Below are positions 36,048 through 45,003 of a DNA stretch of 64,000 bases, in pieces. Source of the stretch: Selenomonas sp. AB3002 (GTDB lineage Bacteria > Bacillota > Negativicutes > Selenomonadales > Selenomonadaceae); contig NZ_JNIO01000007.1 in the NCBI RefSeq assembly GCF_000702545.1, forward strand, positions 124,001 through 188,000, given 5' to 3'. Under the pieces are notes generated by a model. That model worked only from the letters and a program-made list of their open reading frames with translations. It had not been told where the DNA came from and ran no database searches. Within the stretch, counting starts at the first letter, position 1. The number at the start of each line of letters is the position of its first letter. A program made the translations under genes and the position numbers.

Positions 36048-38909
36048 TCACTCTGGTTCCACGCCGAATCTTGCCTTGGCTTCTTCGATGAGTTTGGCGT
36101 AAAGTTCCATGGTGGGGCCATGGTTTTCTTTGATGTAGTCCAGGAAGGCCTGCTTTTCCTCCTCCGGGCCGTCCTGGATGGCATGGCCGGCCATTTCCAG
36201 GGCTTTGGCGGATTCGGAGAGTTTGACGCCGCCGATGGACAGGGAGGTGGATTTCAGGGCGTGGACGTGGGTGGTGTAGTCGGGGATGTTTTCTTCGTCG
36301 AAGTCCTTTTGCAGCTGATCCCGCACCAGCTGGTAGCGGGACACGTAGACCTGCAGGAATTTGAGTTGCATGGCCTCCATGCCGCCGCAGTATTTCATGG
36401 CGGTGGGCAGGTCTATCTGCTCGTCTTCCGGGTCGTAGCCGGCAGGGCTTTCGCCAGGTGTTTCGGCAGGTACTTCGGCAGCAGGGGCTGGGCCTGTTTC
36501 GGCACTGGTTTCAGCCGGAGCTGCTGTGCTGTCAGGGGCAGGGGCGACGGCAGCAGCGTGGTCTGTATTTGCGCTGCTGACTGTGCTGCTTACTGCACTG
36601 CTGACTGTGCTTTCCGCACTGCCGGGGCTTTCTGCCGGGGGCGTGACGGAGGGAGCGGCAGTGTCATCTGCCAGATGGCTTTCTCCGTGGGGTTCGTAGT
36701 AGTCGCTGTACTCAGCGTAGCTTTCTTCCTCGGAGAAGTCCAGTTCTTCCTTGGTGACGGGCAGTACCTTGTCTGCCGGCAGGAATTTCTGCACCACAGA
36801 TTCCAGGGTCTTGCCGTCTACGGGCTTGGAGATGTAGTCATCGAAGCCGTTAGCCAGGAACATTTCCCTGACGCCGGAGACGGCGTTGGCGGTGAGGGCT
36901 ACGAAGGGGGTCTTCTTGCACTTGCTGCCCTTGAGCTCTTTGGCCCGCTTCAGAGTTTCGATGCCGTCCATTTCCGGCATCATGTGGTCCAGGAAGACGA
37001 TGTCGTAGTGGGTGTCCTTGATGGCTTCCAGACATTCCATGCCGCTGAAGCAGGTGTCGATCTGCATCTGGGTCTTTTCCAGGAGGCTCTGCACCACGAT
37101 AAGGTTCATTTCCGTATCGTCTACCACGAGAATCCTGGCTTCGGGGGCGGTGAAGCTCTCCTGATAGGCTTCCTGCTGTTCCAGGAAGTCCTCGATGCGC
37201 TTCTTGAAGTCACCCATGGGCTCGTAGTGCTCTACCCGCTGGGGCAGGCGCACGGTGAAGGTGGAGCCTTGCCCGTAGGTGCTCTCTACGGAAATGGTGC
37301 CCTTCATCATCTGCACCAGGGAGGTGGTGATGGCAAGGCCCAGGCCTGTGCCTTCGATATTGCGGTTCTTCTTCATGTCCAGGCGCTGGAATTTGGAGAA
37401 GAGCTTTTTCTTGTCCTCTTCCTTGATGCCCAGGCCAGTGTCCTGGCAGATGAATTCAAGCTCCAGGGATTCGTCGGAAATGCCGTTGTCACCCACCTGC
37501 ACGGTGAAGGTGACGGAGCCTTTCGGCGTATACTTCACGGCGTTGTTGAGGATGTTCACCAGTATCTGGCGGAGGCGCACTTCGTCTCCGTGGAGGGAGT
37601 CGGGGATGGTGGGGCTCACGTTGATGTTGAACTCCAATCCCTTCTGCCCCGCCTTGTAGCTCACCATGTTGTAGATGTCGTTGAGGACTGAGCTCAGGCT
37701 GTAGCTCACGGGGATGATTTCCATCTTGCCGGACTCGATCTTGGAGAAGTCAAGGATGTCGTTGATGATGGCCAGCAGGGTTTCGCCTGCACTCTTCACG
37801 TTGTAGGCGTACTCCTTCATGGTGCCCTTGGCCTCGCGCATGATCATCTCGTTCATGCCCAGGATGGCATTGAGGGGCGTCCTGATCTCGTGGCTCATAT
37901 TGGCCAGGAAGTCGCTCTTGGCCTGATTGGCTCTGAGGGCATCGTCACGGGCTTCGCGCAACTCCTTGCTTTCCTCGGCATAGGCCTGGTTGGCGAAGGA
38001 GTAAAGGGTGAAGACGCAGAACAGCACCACCATGAGTCCGAAGACCCAGAGGATGATCAGGTGGATGTTCCTGATGCCGCCCACTACGGATTCCCACTCC
38101 ATGTAGCCGATGGCGATGAAGTTGGTATCCGGTACCCGGGAGGCAAAGAGCACATATTCGCCGTCTATGGTGGGGGTGTAGATGGCGGTGCTGTCAGTAT
38201 TGTCCAGATTTTTCAGAAGTTCCTCTATGCCCAGGGGGCTGCCTGTGCTTTCCACGTAGAAGCGGTTGCCAGGGCCGTAGTCCTGGAAGCGCACTACCAC
38301 CTTCTGCTTGTCCAGGTCGTACAGCAGGATATCCATGGACTGTTGCTTGTCGGAGAACTGGAAGAAGGAGGAGGGATTGCTCAGTTCCTTTTCCGTGTGA
38401 AGCCGGTAGAGTACGTAGCGGATATTGGCCCCTTCGTAGACGGGGACCATGGTGATGAGGCCGATATGGTCGTAATACTCCAGGGAGCCGTAGCCCTGCA
38501 CGGCCTTCACTCGCTGGAACTGGGAGCCTTCGGGCAGGGGATTGCCGCTGATGGTGTTGCCGTTGATATCCACCAGTCCTGCTGTGCCCATGTTGCCGCC
38601 CAGTACTTTGGCTACGTCCTGGGGGGGCATCTGGCCCAGTGTGATCAGGCGGGCTTCATCTTCCATCTGCTTGATGTCGCCCTTGAAAAGGCTGTCGTAG
38701 ACGGTGGAAATGAGGTGGCCCTGATGCTCGCCGAACCTGGCTACTTCGTGGTTCAGGGAATCGTTGATCTTGGTGTGCAGCAGGGTGCAGATTGCGATGA
38801 GCACCAACAGGAAGGCCAGGAACTGGGCCACGATGCGCAGGACGAAGGAGGCGGTCTTCTGCTGCGAAGTTTCGATGATCTTGTTGTTATCTTGATTCAA
38901 TGATCTCAA
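36048..38909 (-). CDS. Hybrid sensor histidine kinase with receiver and HPt domains
   Basis: This 953-residue protein has TM1 at about residues 24-44, an extracytoplasmic sensor of about 230 residues (Cache-like), and TM2 at about 282-304. HisKA follows with His340 in 'LANMSHEIRTPLNAILGM', then HATPase, with N box 'QILVNILNNAVKYTP' and G boxes 'DTGLGI' and 'GTGLGLAI'. The receiver has its phospho-Asp at 641 in 'VFLDHMMPEMDG'. An Ala/Ser/Pro linker (about 745-820) leads to an HPt with His883 in 'HALKS'. It is last in a five-gene leftward operon and overlaps the BMP gene by 23 bases. The external HPt partner may be the response regulator at 41375. Confidence 0.95.
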   Translation of the reverse strand: MRSLNQDNNKIIETSQQKTASFVLRIVAQFLAFLLVLIAICTLLHTKINDSLNHEVARFGEHQGHLISTVYDSLFKGDIKQMEDEARLITLGQMPPQDVAKVLGGNMGTAGLVDINGNTISGNPLPEGSQFQRVKAVQGYGSLEYYDHIGLITMVPVYEGANIRYVLYRLHTEKELSNPSSFFQFSDKQQSMDILLYDLDKQKVVVRFQDYGPGNRFYVESTGSPLGIEELLKNLDNTDSTAIYTPTIDGEYVLFASRVPDTNFIAIGYMEWESVVGGIRNIHLIILWVFGLMVVLFCVFTLYSFANQAYAEESKELREARDDALRANQAKSDFLANMSHEIRTPLNAILGMNEMIMREAKGTMKEYAYNVKSAGETLLAIINDILDFSKIESGKMEIIPVSYSLSSVLNDIYNMVSYKAGQKGLEFNINVSPTIPDSLHGDEVRLRQILVNILNNAVKYTPKGSVTFTVQVGDNGISDESLELEFICQDTGLGIKEEDKKKLFSKFQRLDMKKNRNIEGTGLGLAITTSLVQMMKGTISVESTYGQGSTFTVRLPQRVEHYEPMGDFKKRIEDFLEQQEAYQESFTAPEARILVVDDTEMNLIVVQSLLEKTQMQIDTCFSGMECLEAIKDTHYDIVFLDHMMPEMDGIETLKRAKELKGSKCKKTPFVALTANAVSGVREMFLANGFDDYISKPVDGKTLESVVQKFLPADKVLPVTKEELDFSEEESYAEYSDYYEPHGESHLADDTAAPSVTPPAESPGSAESTVSSAVSSTVSSANTDHAAAVAPAPDSTAAPAETSAETGPAPAAEVPAETPGESPAGYDPEDEQIDLPTAMKYCGGMEAMQLKFLQVYVSRYQLVRDQLQKDFDEENIPDYTTHVHALKSTSLSIGGVKLSESAKALEMAGHAIQDGPEEEKQAFLDYIKENHGPTMELYAKLIEEAKARFGVEPE

Positions 38910-39993
38910 CTCCCTTCACCAGCCAGTCCATCTGCCTCAGGAGATAGCTGTTGATAGCTTCTCCTTCCCTGCATTTTGCATTGCCGTATTGATCTATGAT
39001 ATTGCCTGAGAAAACCGGATAGCCGTCGTAGATTCTCTGCCTTGTCCTGATGGTCATGGCTTCTTCCTTGGGGGTGAGATTCCTGGCCAGCCGCAGTTTC
39101 ACCACTCCGTCCAGCATGCCCTGCCAATAGATATGGCTGCCCTCTTTCTGGAGGTTTTCCTGCAGCAGCCGGGTGAAGACCTGCTGCCAGTCCGTCTCGA
39201 CGGCGGCCAGGCAGTGTTCGGTCAGATGGCTTTCATTGGGGTGGAAGTCGATGTAGTCAAGGCCCTGGGCCTGGGCTTCATCGCCTGCGACGTGGGTGGC
39301 CTGGAAGTAGGTCATGACATCTGCTCCCGAGAGCTTCAGCTGGTAGACGGCTTCTTTTTCCCGCTGGGGGTTCATCCATTGCTGGGTCCAGCGCACCATC
39401 ACCCGGGCATCGGGGCGCACGCTCTGCACCCCCAGGGCAAAGGCATTGATATCCCGGCGCGTCTCGGGAGCCGGGAAGGGGGCCACATAGCCCACGATGC
39501 CGCTTTTTGTATGCAGGCCTGCCAGCACTCCTGCCATATAGCGCACTTCATAGTAGCGTACTGAGTAGCTGATCATATTGTAGGAAACCGCTTCGCCTAC
39601 AGAGTTGGCATAGAAGGTCACCTTGGGGTAAGCGGTGGCCAGGGGTTCCAGATTGTTCTGGTAGGTGGGGTTGGCCAGGAAGATGTACTTCACTCCCCGG
39701 TGCACCAGCTTGTCAACTACCTGAGAAAGGTTTTCAGGACTGATGTTGTCCTCGATGTAGACATCGTAGTCCAGCTTGTCGCAGGCGGACTGAAGGCCCT
39801 GGGCAATGTCTGCCGGCCAGCCCGGAGTTTCCTTGGTGGAGGCCAGTATAAGCGCGGCACTCTCCTTGTCATCCCTGGTTTCGTGGCCGAAATACTGGAC
39901 GGACAGGAAAATACAGATACAGACGGCCACAGCCTGCAGGATGCTCAGGATGCGGAAGCGGCGGGAAAGAAGATTATGGCTGCTGTTTTTCAT
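38887..39993 (-). CDS. BMP/PnrA-type periplasmic binding protein
   Basis: This 368-residue protein has an N-terminal membrane segment (residues 13-33) without a lipobox and a Bmp-type binding fold ('YIFLANPTYQNNLEPLA', 'AGVLAGLHTKSGIVGYVAPF'). PnrA relatives bind nucleosides for ABC import, but no ABC genes are present. The protein overlaps the kinase gene by 23 bases and the EIIC gene by 4, so it probably presents a ligand to the kinase. The uncleaved N-terminus suggests it is anchored in the inner membrane. Confidence 0.88.
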   Translation of the reverse strand: MKNSSHNLLSRRFRILSILQAVAVCICIFLSVQYFGHETRDDKESAALILASTKETPGWPADIAQGLQSACDKLDYDVYIEDNISPENLSQVVDKLVHRGVKYIFLANPTYQNNLEPLATAYPKVTFYANSVGEAVSYNMISYSVRYYEVRYMAGVLAGLHTKSGIVGYVAPFPAPETRRDINAFALGVQSVRPDARVMVRWTQQWMNPQREKEAVYQLKLSGADVMTYFQATHVAGDEAQAQGLDYIDFHPNESHLTEHCLAAVETDWQQVFTRLLQENLQKEGSHIYWQGMLDGVVKLRLARNLTPKEEAMTIRTRQRIYDGYPVFSGNIIDQYGNAKCREGEAINSYLLRQMDWLVKGVEIIESR

Positions 39994-41348
39994 ATCTCCC
40001 GCACCTCCTTGGGTGTGAGATCTCTGGTTTCTGTATCTTCACCATTTATGTCTTCCTCATGCTCCATCAGGTTGAAGATGATGACAAAGGGGGTGTAGAT
40101 GACGATATCCACACTGAGCCACACCAGCTGCAGCACCGCTCCCATGATATCTCCTGTGGCAATGACGCCGTCCAAAAGCACCGGGGCAAGGGAGCCGATG
40201 GAATGTTTGAACACCGGCACGATGCCTGAGCTGATGGCCAGATACCCGATGAGCACGTTGACCATGGGCGCCAGCACGTAGGGTATCAGGAAGAGGGGAT
40301 TGAGGACGATGGGCAGGGCGAAGAGGAAGGGCTCATTGATGGAGAGCACCAGGCTGGGCATACTGTAGGCAGAGATGCTGCGGAGCCTGTCCTTGGAGGA
40401 AAATACCCAGATGGAGATGGCCAGCCCCAAAAGGGACACGGACACCGCATCGAAGAACTCGCTGGTGAAGATGAACTTCGTCCCTTCCAGCTCGTTGGAA
40501 ATCTGGGCAGGCACATAGAAGGCCTCTGTCCAGGCAAAGGTCAGGCTGTTGCCGTTGAGCCCCAGCCACCAGAATATCCGCCGGAAGAATTCGTAGACCA
40601 TGGCGGAGAAGGGATGCTGGGCTATACTCTGGGAAAAGAGGGCGGCGAAGAGGCCGGGCATAGTGCCTATGACCTCCTCGAACAGCACCCAGCACAGCAC
40701 TACGGAAATGGAGACCAGGAAGGTGAAGGTCAGGGAAATGAGATGCCGCATGGAGTAAGAAAGCTGGGGAGAAAGCCCCATAGCCAGCGGCGTGCGCATC
40801 AGGGACACCTTGGAAAACTTCTTGAAAGCCTGCACCGTGGCAGTGGAGATGATCAGGGACAGCAGGAAGCCCCTGCCCTGGAAGTACATGGAGATGTTCT
40901 CCATGCCCTCATTGAACACTGCCAGCATGAAGACATAGCCCGAGATGGTGCAGAGACAGGCTAGTATCCTGTCCACTTCCCAGAGCTTGGCCAGCCTGTC
41001 CGTGAAGATCAGGGAGAAGATCATGTAGTAGAGGAAATTGGTGATGTTGAGATAAGCCGTGCAGGTAAGCATGATGTGGAAGAATTCAGAATCACGGTAG
41101 GTCTGGTCCCGGAGACCTCCGGAAAGGAAGGTGCCCAGTCCCAGCCCGTTCTCATCCATGACCGGCCCCAGGGGATTCAGTACCAGGTTGCCCACCATGT
41201 TGATGAGGGCCAGGATCATGATGAAGGGCATCATGATGCAGAAGGCTTCCCGCAGGGCCTGGAGATAGGGAATGGCCAGGAGGCGGCGGGTCAGGGGAAA
41301 GAGATAGGCCGCAAAGATGCCCTTTTGTAGTTTTTTTGACTTGTCCAT
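39990..41348 (-). CDS. Orphan PTS EIIC-like membrane protein (cellobiose/lactose type)
   Basis: This 452-residue protein has about ten membrane segments and the EIIC features 'PFIMILALINMVGNLVLNP', 'GLNGNSLTFAW' and 'INEPFLFALPIVLNP'. The acidic C-terminal tail ends 'TPKEVREI'. No EIIA or EIIB gene lies in the operon; all partners are signalling proteins. This suggests an EIIC used as a sugar sensor rather than a transporter, or one that borrows EIIA/B from elsewhere. It starts 26 bases after the response regulator and overlaps the BMP gene by ATGA. Confidence 0.88.
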   Translation of the reverse strand: MDKSKKLQKGIFAAYLFPLTRRLLAIPYLQALREAFCIMMPFIMILALINMVGNLVLNPLGPVMDENGLGLGTFLSGGLRDQTYRDSEFFHIMLTCTAYLNITNFLYYMIFSLIFTDRLAKLWEVDRILACLCTISGYVFMLAVFNEGMENISMYFQGRGFLLSLIISTATVQAFKKFSKVSLMRTPLAMGLSPQLSYSMRHLISLTFTFLVSISVVLCWVLFEEVIGTMPGLFAALFSQSIAQHPFSAMVYEFFRRIFWWLGLNGNSLTFAWTEAFYVPAQISNELEGTKFIFTSEFFDAVSVSLLGLAISIWVFSSKDRLRSISAYSMPSLVLSINEPFLFALPIVLNPLFLIPYVLAPMVNVLIGYLAISSGIVPVFKHSIGSLAPVLLDGVIATGDIMGAVLQLVWLSVDIVIYTPFVIIFNLMEHEEDINGEDTETRDLTPKEVREI

Positions 41349-41374
41349 GGGGCCTCCTTTCCGGCCTGCTTATC

Positions 41375-41815
41375 CTACAGTCCCAAATTATCAAGTGCTT
41401 TGAAGATGTCCTGTATCTCAGGGTCGTCAATGTCCGGAGCGATGTGTTTTTCTACCCTTGAAATCAGTTCCTCAGGGGTGAAGGGCTTCTTCACATAGTC
41501 CTTCACTTTAAGTTGGGCCGCCCGGACGATGGTGTTCTTGTCAGCCGCCGCCGTGAGGAAGATGACACTGATGTTTTTCCAGTTGGGGCGCTGGCGGATC
41601 AGGCTGAGGGTCTGGATGCCGTCCATGCCCGGCATGGCGATGTCCAGAAGGATAAGGTCGACTTTCCCCTGACGCTCCTGCAATATCTTCAGACAGGCTT
41701 GACCGGAATCCGCGGTGAGGTATTCTGCCTGTATCTTCATTTCCAATATGGTCTGGGCCATGGTGAGATTCATGAAATCATCATCTACAATCAGGATGAC
41801 TGGTTTGTAAGCCAT
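41375..41815 (-). CDS. Single-domain response regulator (CheY-like)
   Basis: This 146-residue receiver has the acidic pocket 'DDD' at residues 11-13, the phospho-Asp58 in 'LILLDIAMPG' and Lys in 'YVKKPF'. A short C-terminal tail replaces any output domain. In the operon it could receive phosphate from the HPt of the hybrid kinase and act by protein contact on the EAL-domain protein encoded just upstream. Confidence 0.92.
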   Translation of the reverse strand: MAYKPVILIVDDDFMNLTMAQTILEMKIQAEYLTADSGQACLKILQERQGKVDLILLDIAMPGMDGIQTLSLIRQRPNWKNISVIFLTAAADKNTIVRAAQLKVKDYVKKPFTPEELISRVEKHIAPDIDDPEIQDIFKALDNLGL

Positions 41816-41851
41816 GTGAAATACCCCCTTGGTAAGATGAAAGGCGAAATC

Positions 41852-44728
41852 TTATTCGCCGTTGCGCTCCTTCAAAAGCTCGATGAACTTGGCTTTGGGT
41901 ACCGGACGGGAATTCAGGAAACCCTGGCCCGTATGGCAGCCCATGGAGAGAAGCATCTGCTCCTGCTCCACCGTTTCTATGCCGCCCACCATCACATTGA
42001 GGCCCAGCTTTTGTCCCAGGACTATCATGCTGGACAGTACCTCCTTCATGCCGTCAGAGTTCTGGGCTGCGTAGAGGATGGAGGCGGAAATCTTGATGCC
42101 GTCCAGGGGAAGATAGTCAAGGAGAGTGAGGGAGGCTGCGCCTCCTCCGAAGTTGTCCAGGATTATCCCGTAACCGGCTTTGTGCAAAGAATCCATGAGG
42201 AACACGGCGTGGTCCCGGTAGGATTTCTGGTTGAAATTGGCAAACATGCTCTCGGGTATTTCCAGCTGGATGGTGCCCGGGGGCAGCTGGTACTTTTCAA
42301 TCAGGTCTTTCATGCGCCTGAGATAGCCATCTTCAGTGATGTGGAGCCGTGACTGGTTCACGCTGATGGGCAGGAGCTCCTGTCCGTTGGTGAGCCTGTG
42401 TTTCTGCACCATCATCACCTGCTTCAGGACGAAGTGGTCCAGGGGGATGATGAAGCCGTTCATCTCCAGGGAGGGCATGAATTTCTCCGGGGACAGGAAC
42501 CCCATTTCCTTGCTCTGCCAGCGGATAAGGCTTTCGGCGCCCACAATGCGGCGGGTCATGATGTCATACTGGGCCTGATACCAGACGGCGAACTCTCCGT
42601 CGGCAAGGGCCTGGCCCATGCTGCTTTCGATGTGCTGTTCCAGATGGAGGTACTTGTCCATCTTCTCGTCGTAGAGTTTCACGATGTCCATGGTGCCCAT
42701 GATTTTCCGGCAGGCCATGTCGGCCTTTTCCTCGGACATGAGCAGCATGGTATCGGACTTCATCTCGCAGAGACCCACCTTGATGTGCAGTGAAATCCGG
42801 GCAGAATCGTGCTCTATGTAGCCGTAGTGGTTCACGGCCTCAGCGGCGTTGCTGACCATTTCTTCCATGGTAGCGGCCTGGCAGACAGCCACCAGCTGCA
42901 GGGTGTTGATGCCGGCTGCTGTCTGCAGCACCCAGTCCTCCTCCTGCAGGTGCATGGCGGTTTCACGCAGGCGTTTGTCCAGGGAATGGCGGCTGTAGAG
43001 CTCCAGCATGGAGTCACGGCTGCTCAGGTCAAAGACGGCCACATAAATGTGGCTGTCCGGCTCCTGTCTGGTGGCTTCCTCCCAGATGCCCTTGATTTCC
43101 TGCTCCAGCCAGAGCATATTGGGCAGCTGGTAGCGGTTGTCCATATAGGCCATCTGCTGGATAGCCATCATATGGCGCCGCCTCATGTAGTAGCGGTAGT
43201 ACATGACGCCGATGATGAGGCCCATGATGACGAAGAGGCCCACGGTGGTCAGCAGGGGATAGTGGTAAATCATCCAGCGGGGAGAGAAGCTGTAGGCTAT
43301 CTCCGTGCCCTCCTGCAGGACCACATTCTGGGTGAAATTGGGGGGCAGGTGGGTGATTTCCTTGTCCAGGATGCGCCAGAGCCGGGGGTCAGCCTGAGTG
43401 CTGACACCCAGGCTGATATTTTCACGATAGAAGCTTTCGGTGAGAGCTTCCAGATTGTAGGTGAAAGAACCCTCCATAAGATAGGGGACTACCGACCGGG
43501 GGGCATAAGTCACATCGGCCCGGCCGTTGCTGACAGCCCGGAAACATTCTTCCATGGAGTGGCAGTAGATGATCTGGTTGGGACTGTAGTTTTCCTTGAC
43601 GGAAATCTGGGTGGGGAAAATCTCCTCAATGACTGCCACCTTGGGATTCTGGGGCAGGGGGAAGCCCTTGCGGATGATGGGGGTGTAGTCAATGGTGCGG
43701 AAAGACTGGGTGGGTGAAAGACCCAGCTCCTTCAGCCAGGAAAAATCGCAGGGCACGTCGGCTACGAAATCCACAGTACCTCTGGCAACGAGCCGCTTGA
43801 GGTTTTCCAGGGAGTCCCCTTCCACGATCTCAATCTCGATATCCAGGTCTTTTTCCAGCTGCTCCAGCAGGACGGCTGTGACGCCCTGCCATTCCCCGCT
43901 TTCCTCGTCCTTGTAGAGGAAGGGCTTGTGGGGCATATAGACTGCTGCCCGGAAATGCTTTTTCTGCTGCAGGAAGGCCCTTTCGTCTGGCTCCAGCACC
44001 AGGGGCAGGCCCTGGCTGCGGTCGTACTTGTCACGGAGCCGGTTGCGGATATTGGGCTGGTTCATCAGCAGCTGATCCATGGCATCGTTCACTTTGTTGT
44101 AGAGATCAGGACGGTCTGTGCGGATCAGCAGGCGGTAGCTCACTCTGTCAAAGAGGGCTACTACCCGGCCCTCATCGGGGGTCCTCAGCATGGGCGCCAC
44201 ATAACCGTCCAGCTGGCGGGCGGTGTAATGTATCTTCAGGTCTGCATAATCATGGAAGGTCACCAGCTCATAAGTGAAGGCATTCTCCAGAGCCACGGCG
44301 GGCAGGTTGGGGATGGGATAGCCGTAGTCCAATACGCCGATTCTCAGATGGCGGGAGGCCAGGTTCTCATGGAGCACAAGTTCCATGGGGAAGCGGGCCA
44401 CCACATGGTCTGTTCTTTTGGCAAAGGGCACGGTGGAGTAATCACCGGGCATGCCCGGGAGAATATCTATTTCGTTTTTCGACAGCTTGTCCACCGCTTC
44501 CCACCAGTTCACACAAGGAATGTAGACCATATTCCAGTTGCCGAAGCCAGCTAGGAACTCCATGTACTCGAAGCCTGAGCCAATCAGGTGGCCGGGGCTG
44601 TCCTCCTCCAGGAAGCCCGTCCCCGGCACATAGCCTACCCTCAGGTTCTCTGTGGCCTCAGCCTTGGGGATAAGGCAGAGAAAAAAGGCCAGCAGCAGGG
44701 CAAAGACAGCCCGCAAGTTTCTTCCCAT
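41852..44728 (-). CDS. Substrate-binding sensor with degenerate GGDEF and EAL domains
   Basis: This 958-residue protein has a signal segment and two tandem SBP_bac_3 domains (about residues 28-240 and 245-480; 'LRVGYVPGTGFLEE', 'FRAAVYMPHKPFLYKDEE'). A membrane helix lies near 490-510, followed by a GGDEF-fold region lacking the GGDEF motif, and then an EAL domain. Key EAL positions differ: 'ESLIRW' for EALLRW, 'LDNFGGG' for DDFGTG and 'IKIS' for LKID. Phosphodiesterase activity is therefore doubtful, and c-di-GMP or protein binding more likely. The ATG at 44728 follows GGGAGGGATTC. It is the first gene of the signalling operon. Confidence 0.92.
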   Translation of the reverse strand: MGRNLRAVFALLLAFFLCLIPKAEATENLRVGYVPGTGFLEEDSPGHLIGSGFEYMEFLAGFGNWNMVYIPCVNWWEAVDKLSKNEIDILPGMPGDYSTVPFAKRTDHVVARFPMELVLHENLASRHLRIGVLDYGYPIPNLPAVALENAFTYELVTFHDYADLKIHYTARQLDGYVAPMLRTPDEGRVVALFDRVSYRLLIRTDRPDLYNKVNDAMDQLLMNQPNIRNRLRDKYDRSQGLPLVLEPDERAFLQQKKHFRAAVYMPHKPFLYKDEESGEWQGVTAVLLEQLEKDLDIEIEIVEGDSLENLKRLVARGTVDFVADVPCDFSWLKELGLSPTQSFRTIDYTPIIRKGFPLPQNPKVAVIEEIFPTQISVKENYSPNQIIYCHSMEECFRAVSNGRADVTYAPRSVVPYLMEGSFTYNLEALTESFYRENISLGVSTQADPRLWRILDKEITHLPPNFTQNVVLQEGTEIAYSFSPRWMIYHYPLLTTVGLFVIMGLIIGVMYYRYYMRRRHMMAIQQMAYMDNRYQLPNMLWLEQEIKGIWEEATRQEPDSHIYVAVFDLSSRDSMLELYSRHSLDKRLRETAMHLQEEDWVLQTAAGINTLQLVAVCQAATMEEMVSNAAEAVNHYGYIEHDSARISLHIKVGLCEMKSDTMLLMSEEKADMACRKIMGTMDIVKLYDEKMDKYLHLEQHIESSMGQALADGEFAVWYQAQYDIMTRRIVGAESLIRWQSKEMGFLSPEKFMPSLEMNGFIIPLDHFVLKQVMMVQKHRLTNGQELLPISVNQSRLHITEDGYLRRMKDLIEKYQLPPGTIQLEIPESMFANFNQKSYRDHAVFLMDSLHKAGYGIILDNFGGGAASLTLLDYLPLDGIKISASILYAAQNSDGMKEVLSSMIVLGQKLGLNVMVGGIETVEQEQMLLSMGCHTGQGFLNSRPVPKAKFIELLKERNGE

Positions 44729-44813
44729 CTGAATCCCTCCCTGCAAGGATTTATTTGCAAGCGAAAAATTGCCAGTAAAAACCGAATTATTTGCCTTATT
44801 CTTCTAGCCTCGG

Positions 44814-44967
44814 GGTGGATAATCCTGCCTGTGGATAAAATCTTGAAAAAAAACACAGGGTTATCCACAAAACTGTGGATAACCCTGTGCATAGTGTGTA
44901 TAACCTGTGTATAAGCTGTGGAGTATGTGGATAAAATTGTGGAAAAGTGGAAGGATTTGTGGAAAAC
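44814..44967. promoter_or_regulatory. Dense DnaA-box cluster away from oriC
   Basis: Perfect boxes lie at 44830-44838 (TGTGGATAA), 44861-44869 (TTATCCACA), 44874-44882 (TGTGGATAA) and 44926-44934 (TGTGGATAA). One-mismatch boxes lie at 44814-44822, 44895-44903, 44906-44914, 44939-44947 and 44959-44967. The density exceeds that at oriC. The 44861-44882 pair is a palindrome. There is no clear DnaA-trio or AT-only stretch beside it. It occupies the 275-bp gap before the signalling operon and after the carbonic anhydrase gene start side, about 21 kb from oriC. Confidence 0.82.
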
Positions 44968-45003
44968 ATGTCGAAAACCCTAAATGATTTTTTCAGGTGA
45001 TTT

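Noticed and set aside
36120-37691. 523-residue open frame opposite the hybrid kinase
   Set aside because: Gly/Phe/Val-rich antisense translation without motifs; the kinase reading is certain.
38887-41348. Ordinary sugar or nucleoside uptake operon
   Set aside because: The EIIC lacks EIIA/EIIB and the BMP protein lacks ABC permease and ATPase genes; all other operon members are signalling proteins.
44814-44967. Second replication origin
   Set aside because: DnaA boxes are dense, but no DnaA-trio, no AT-only unwinding stretch and no replication genes adjoin, while the dnaA region has all of these.
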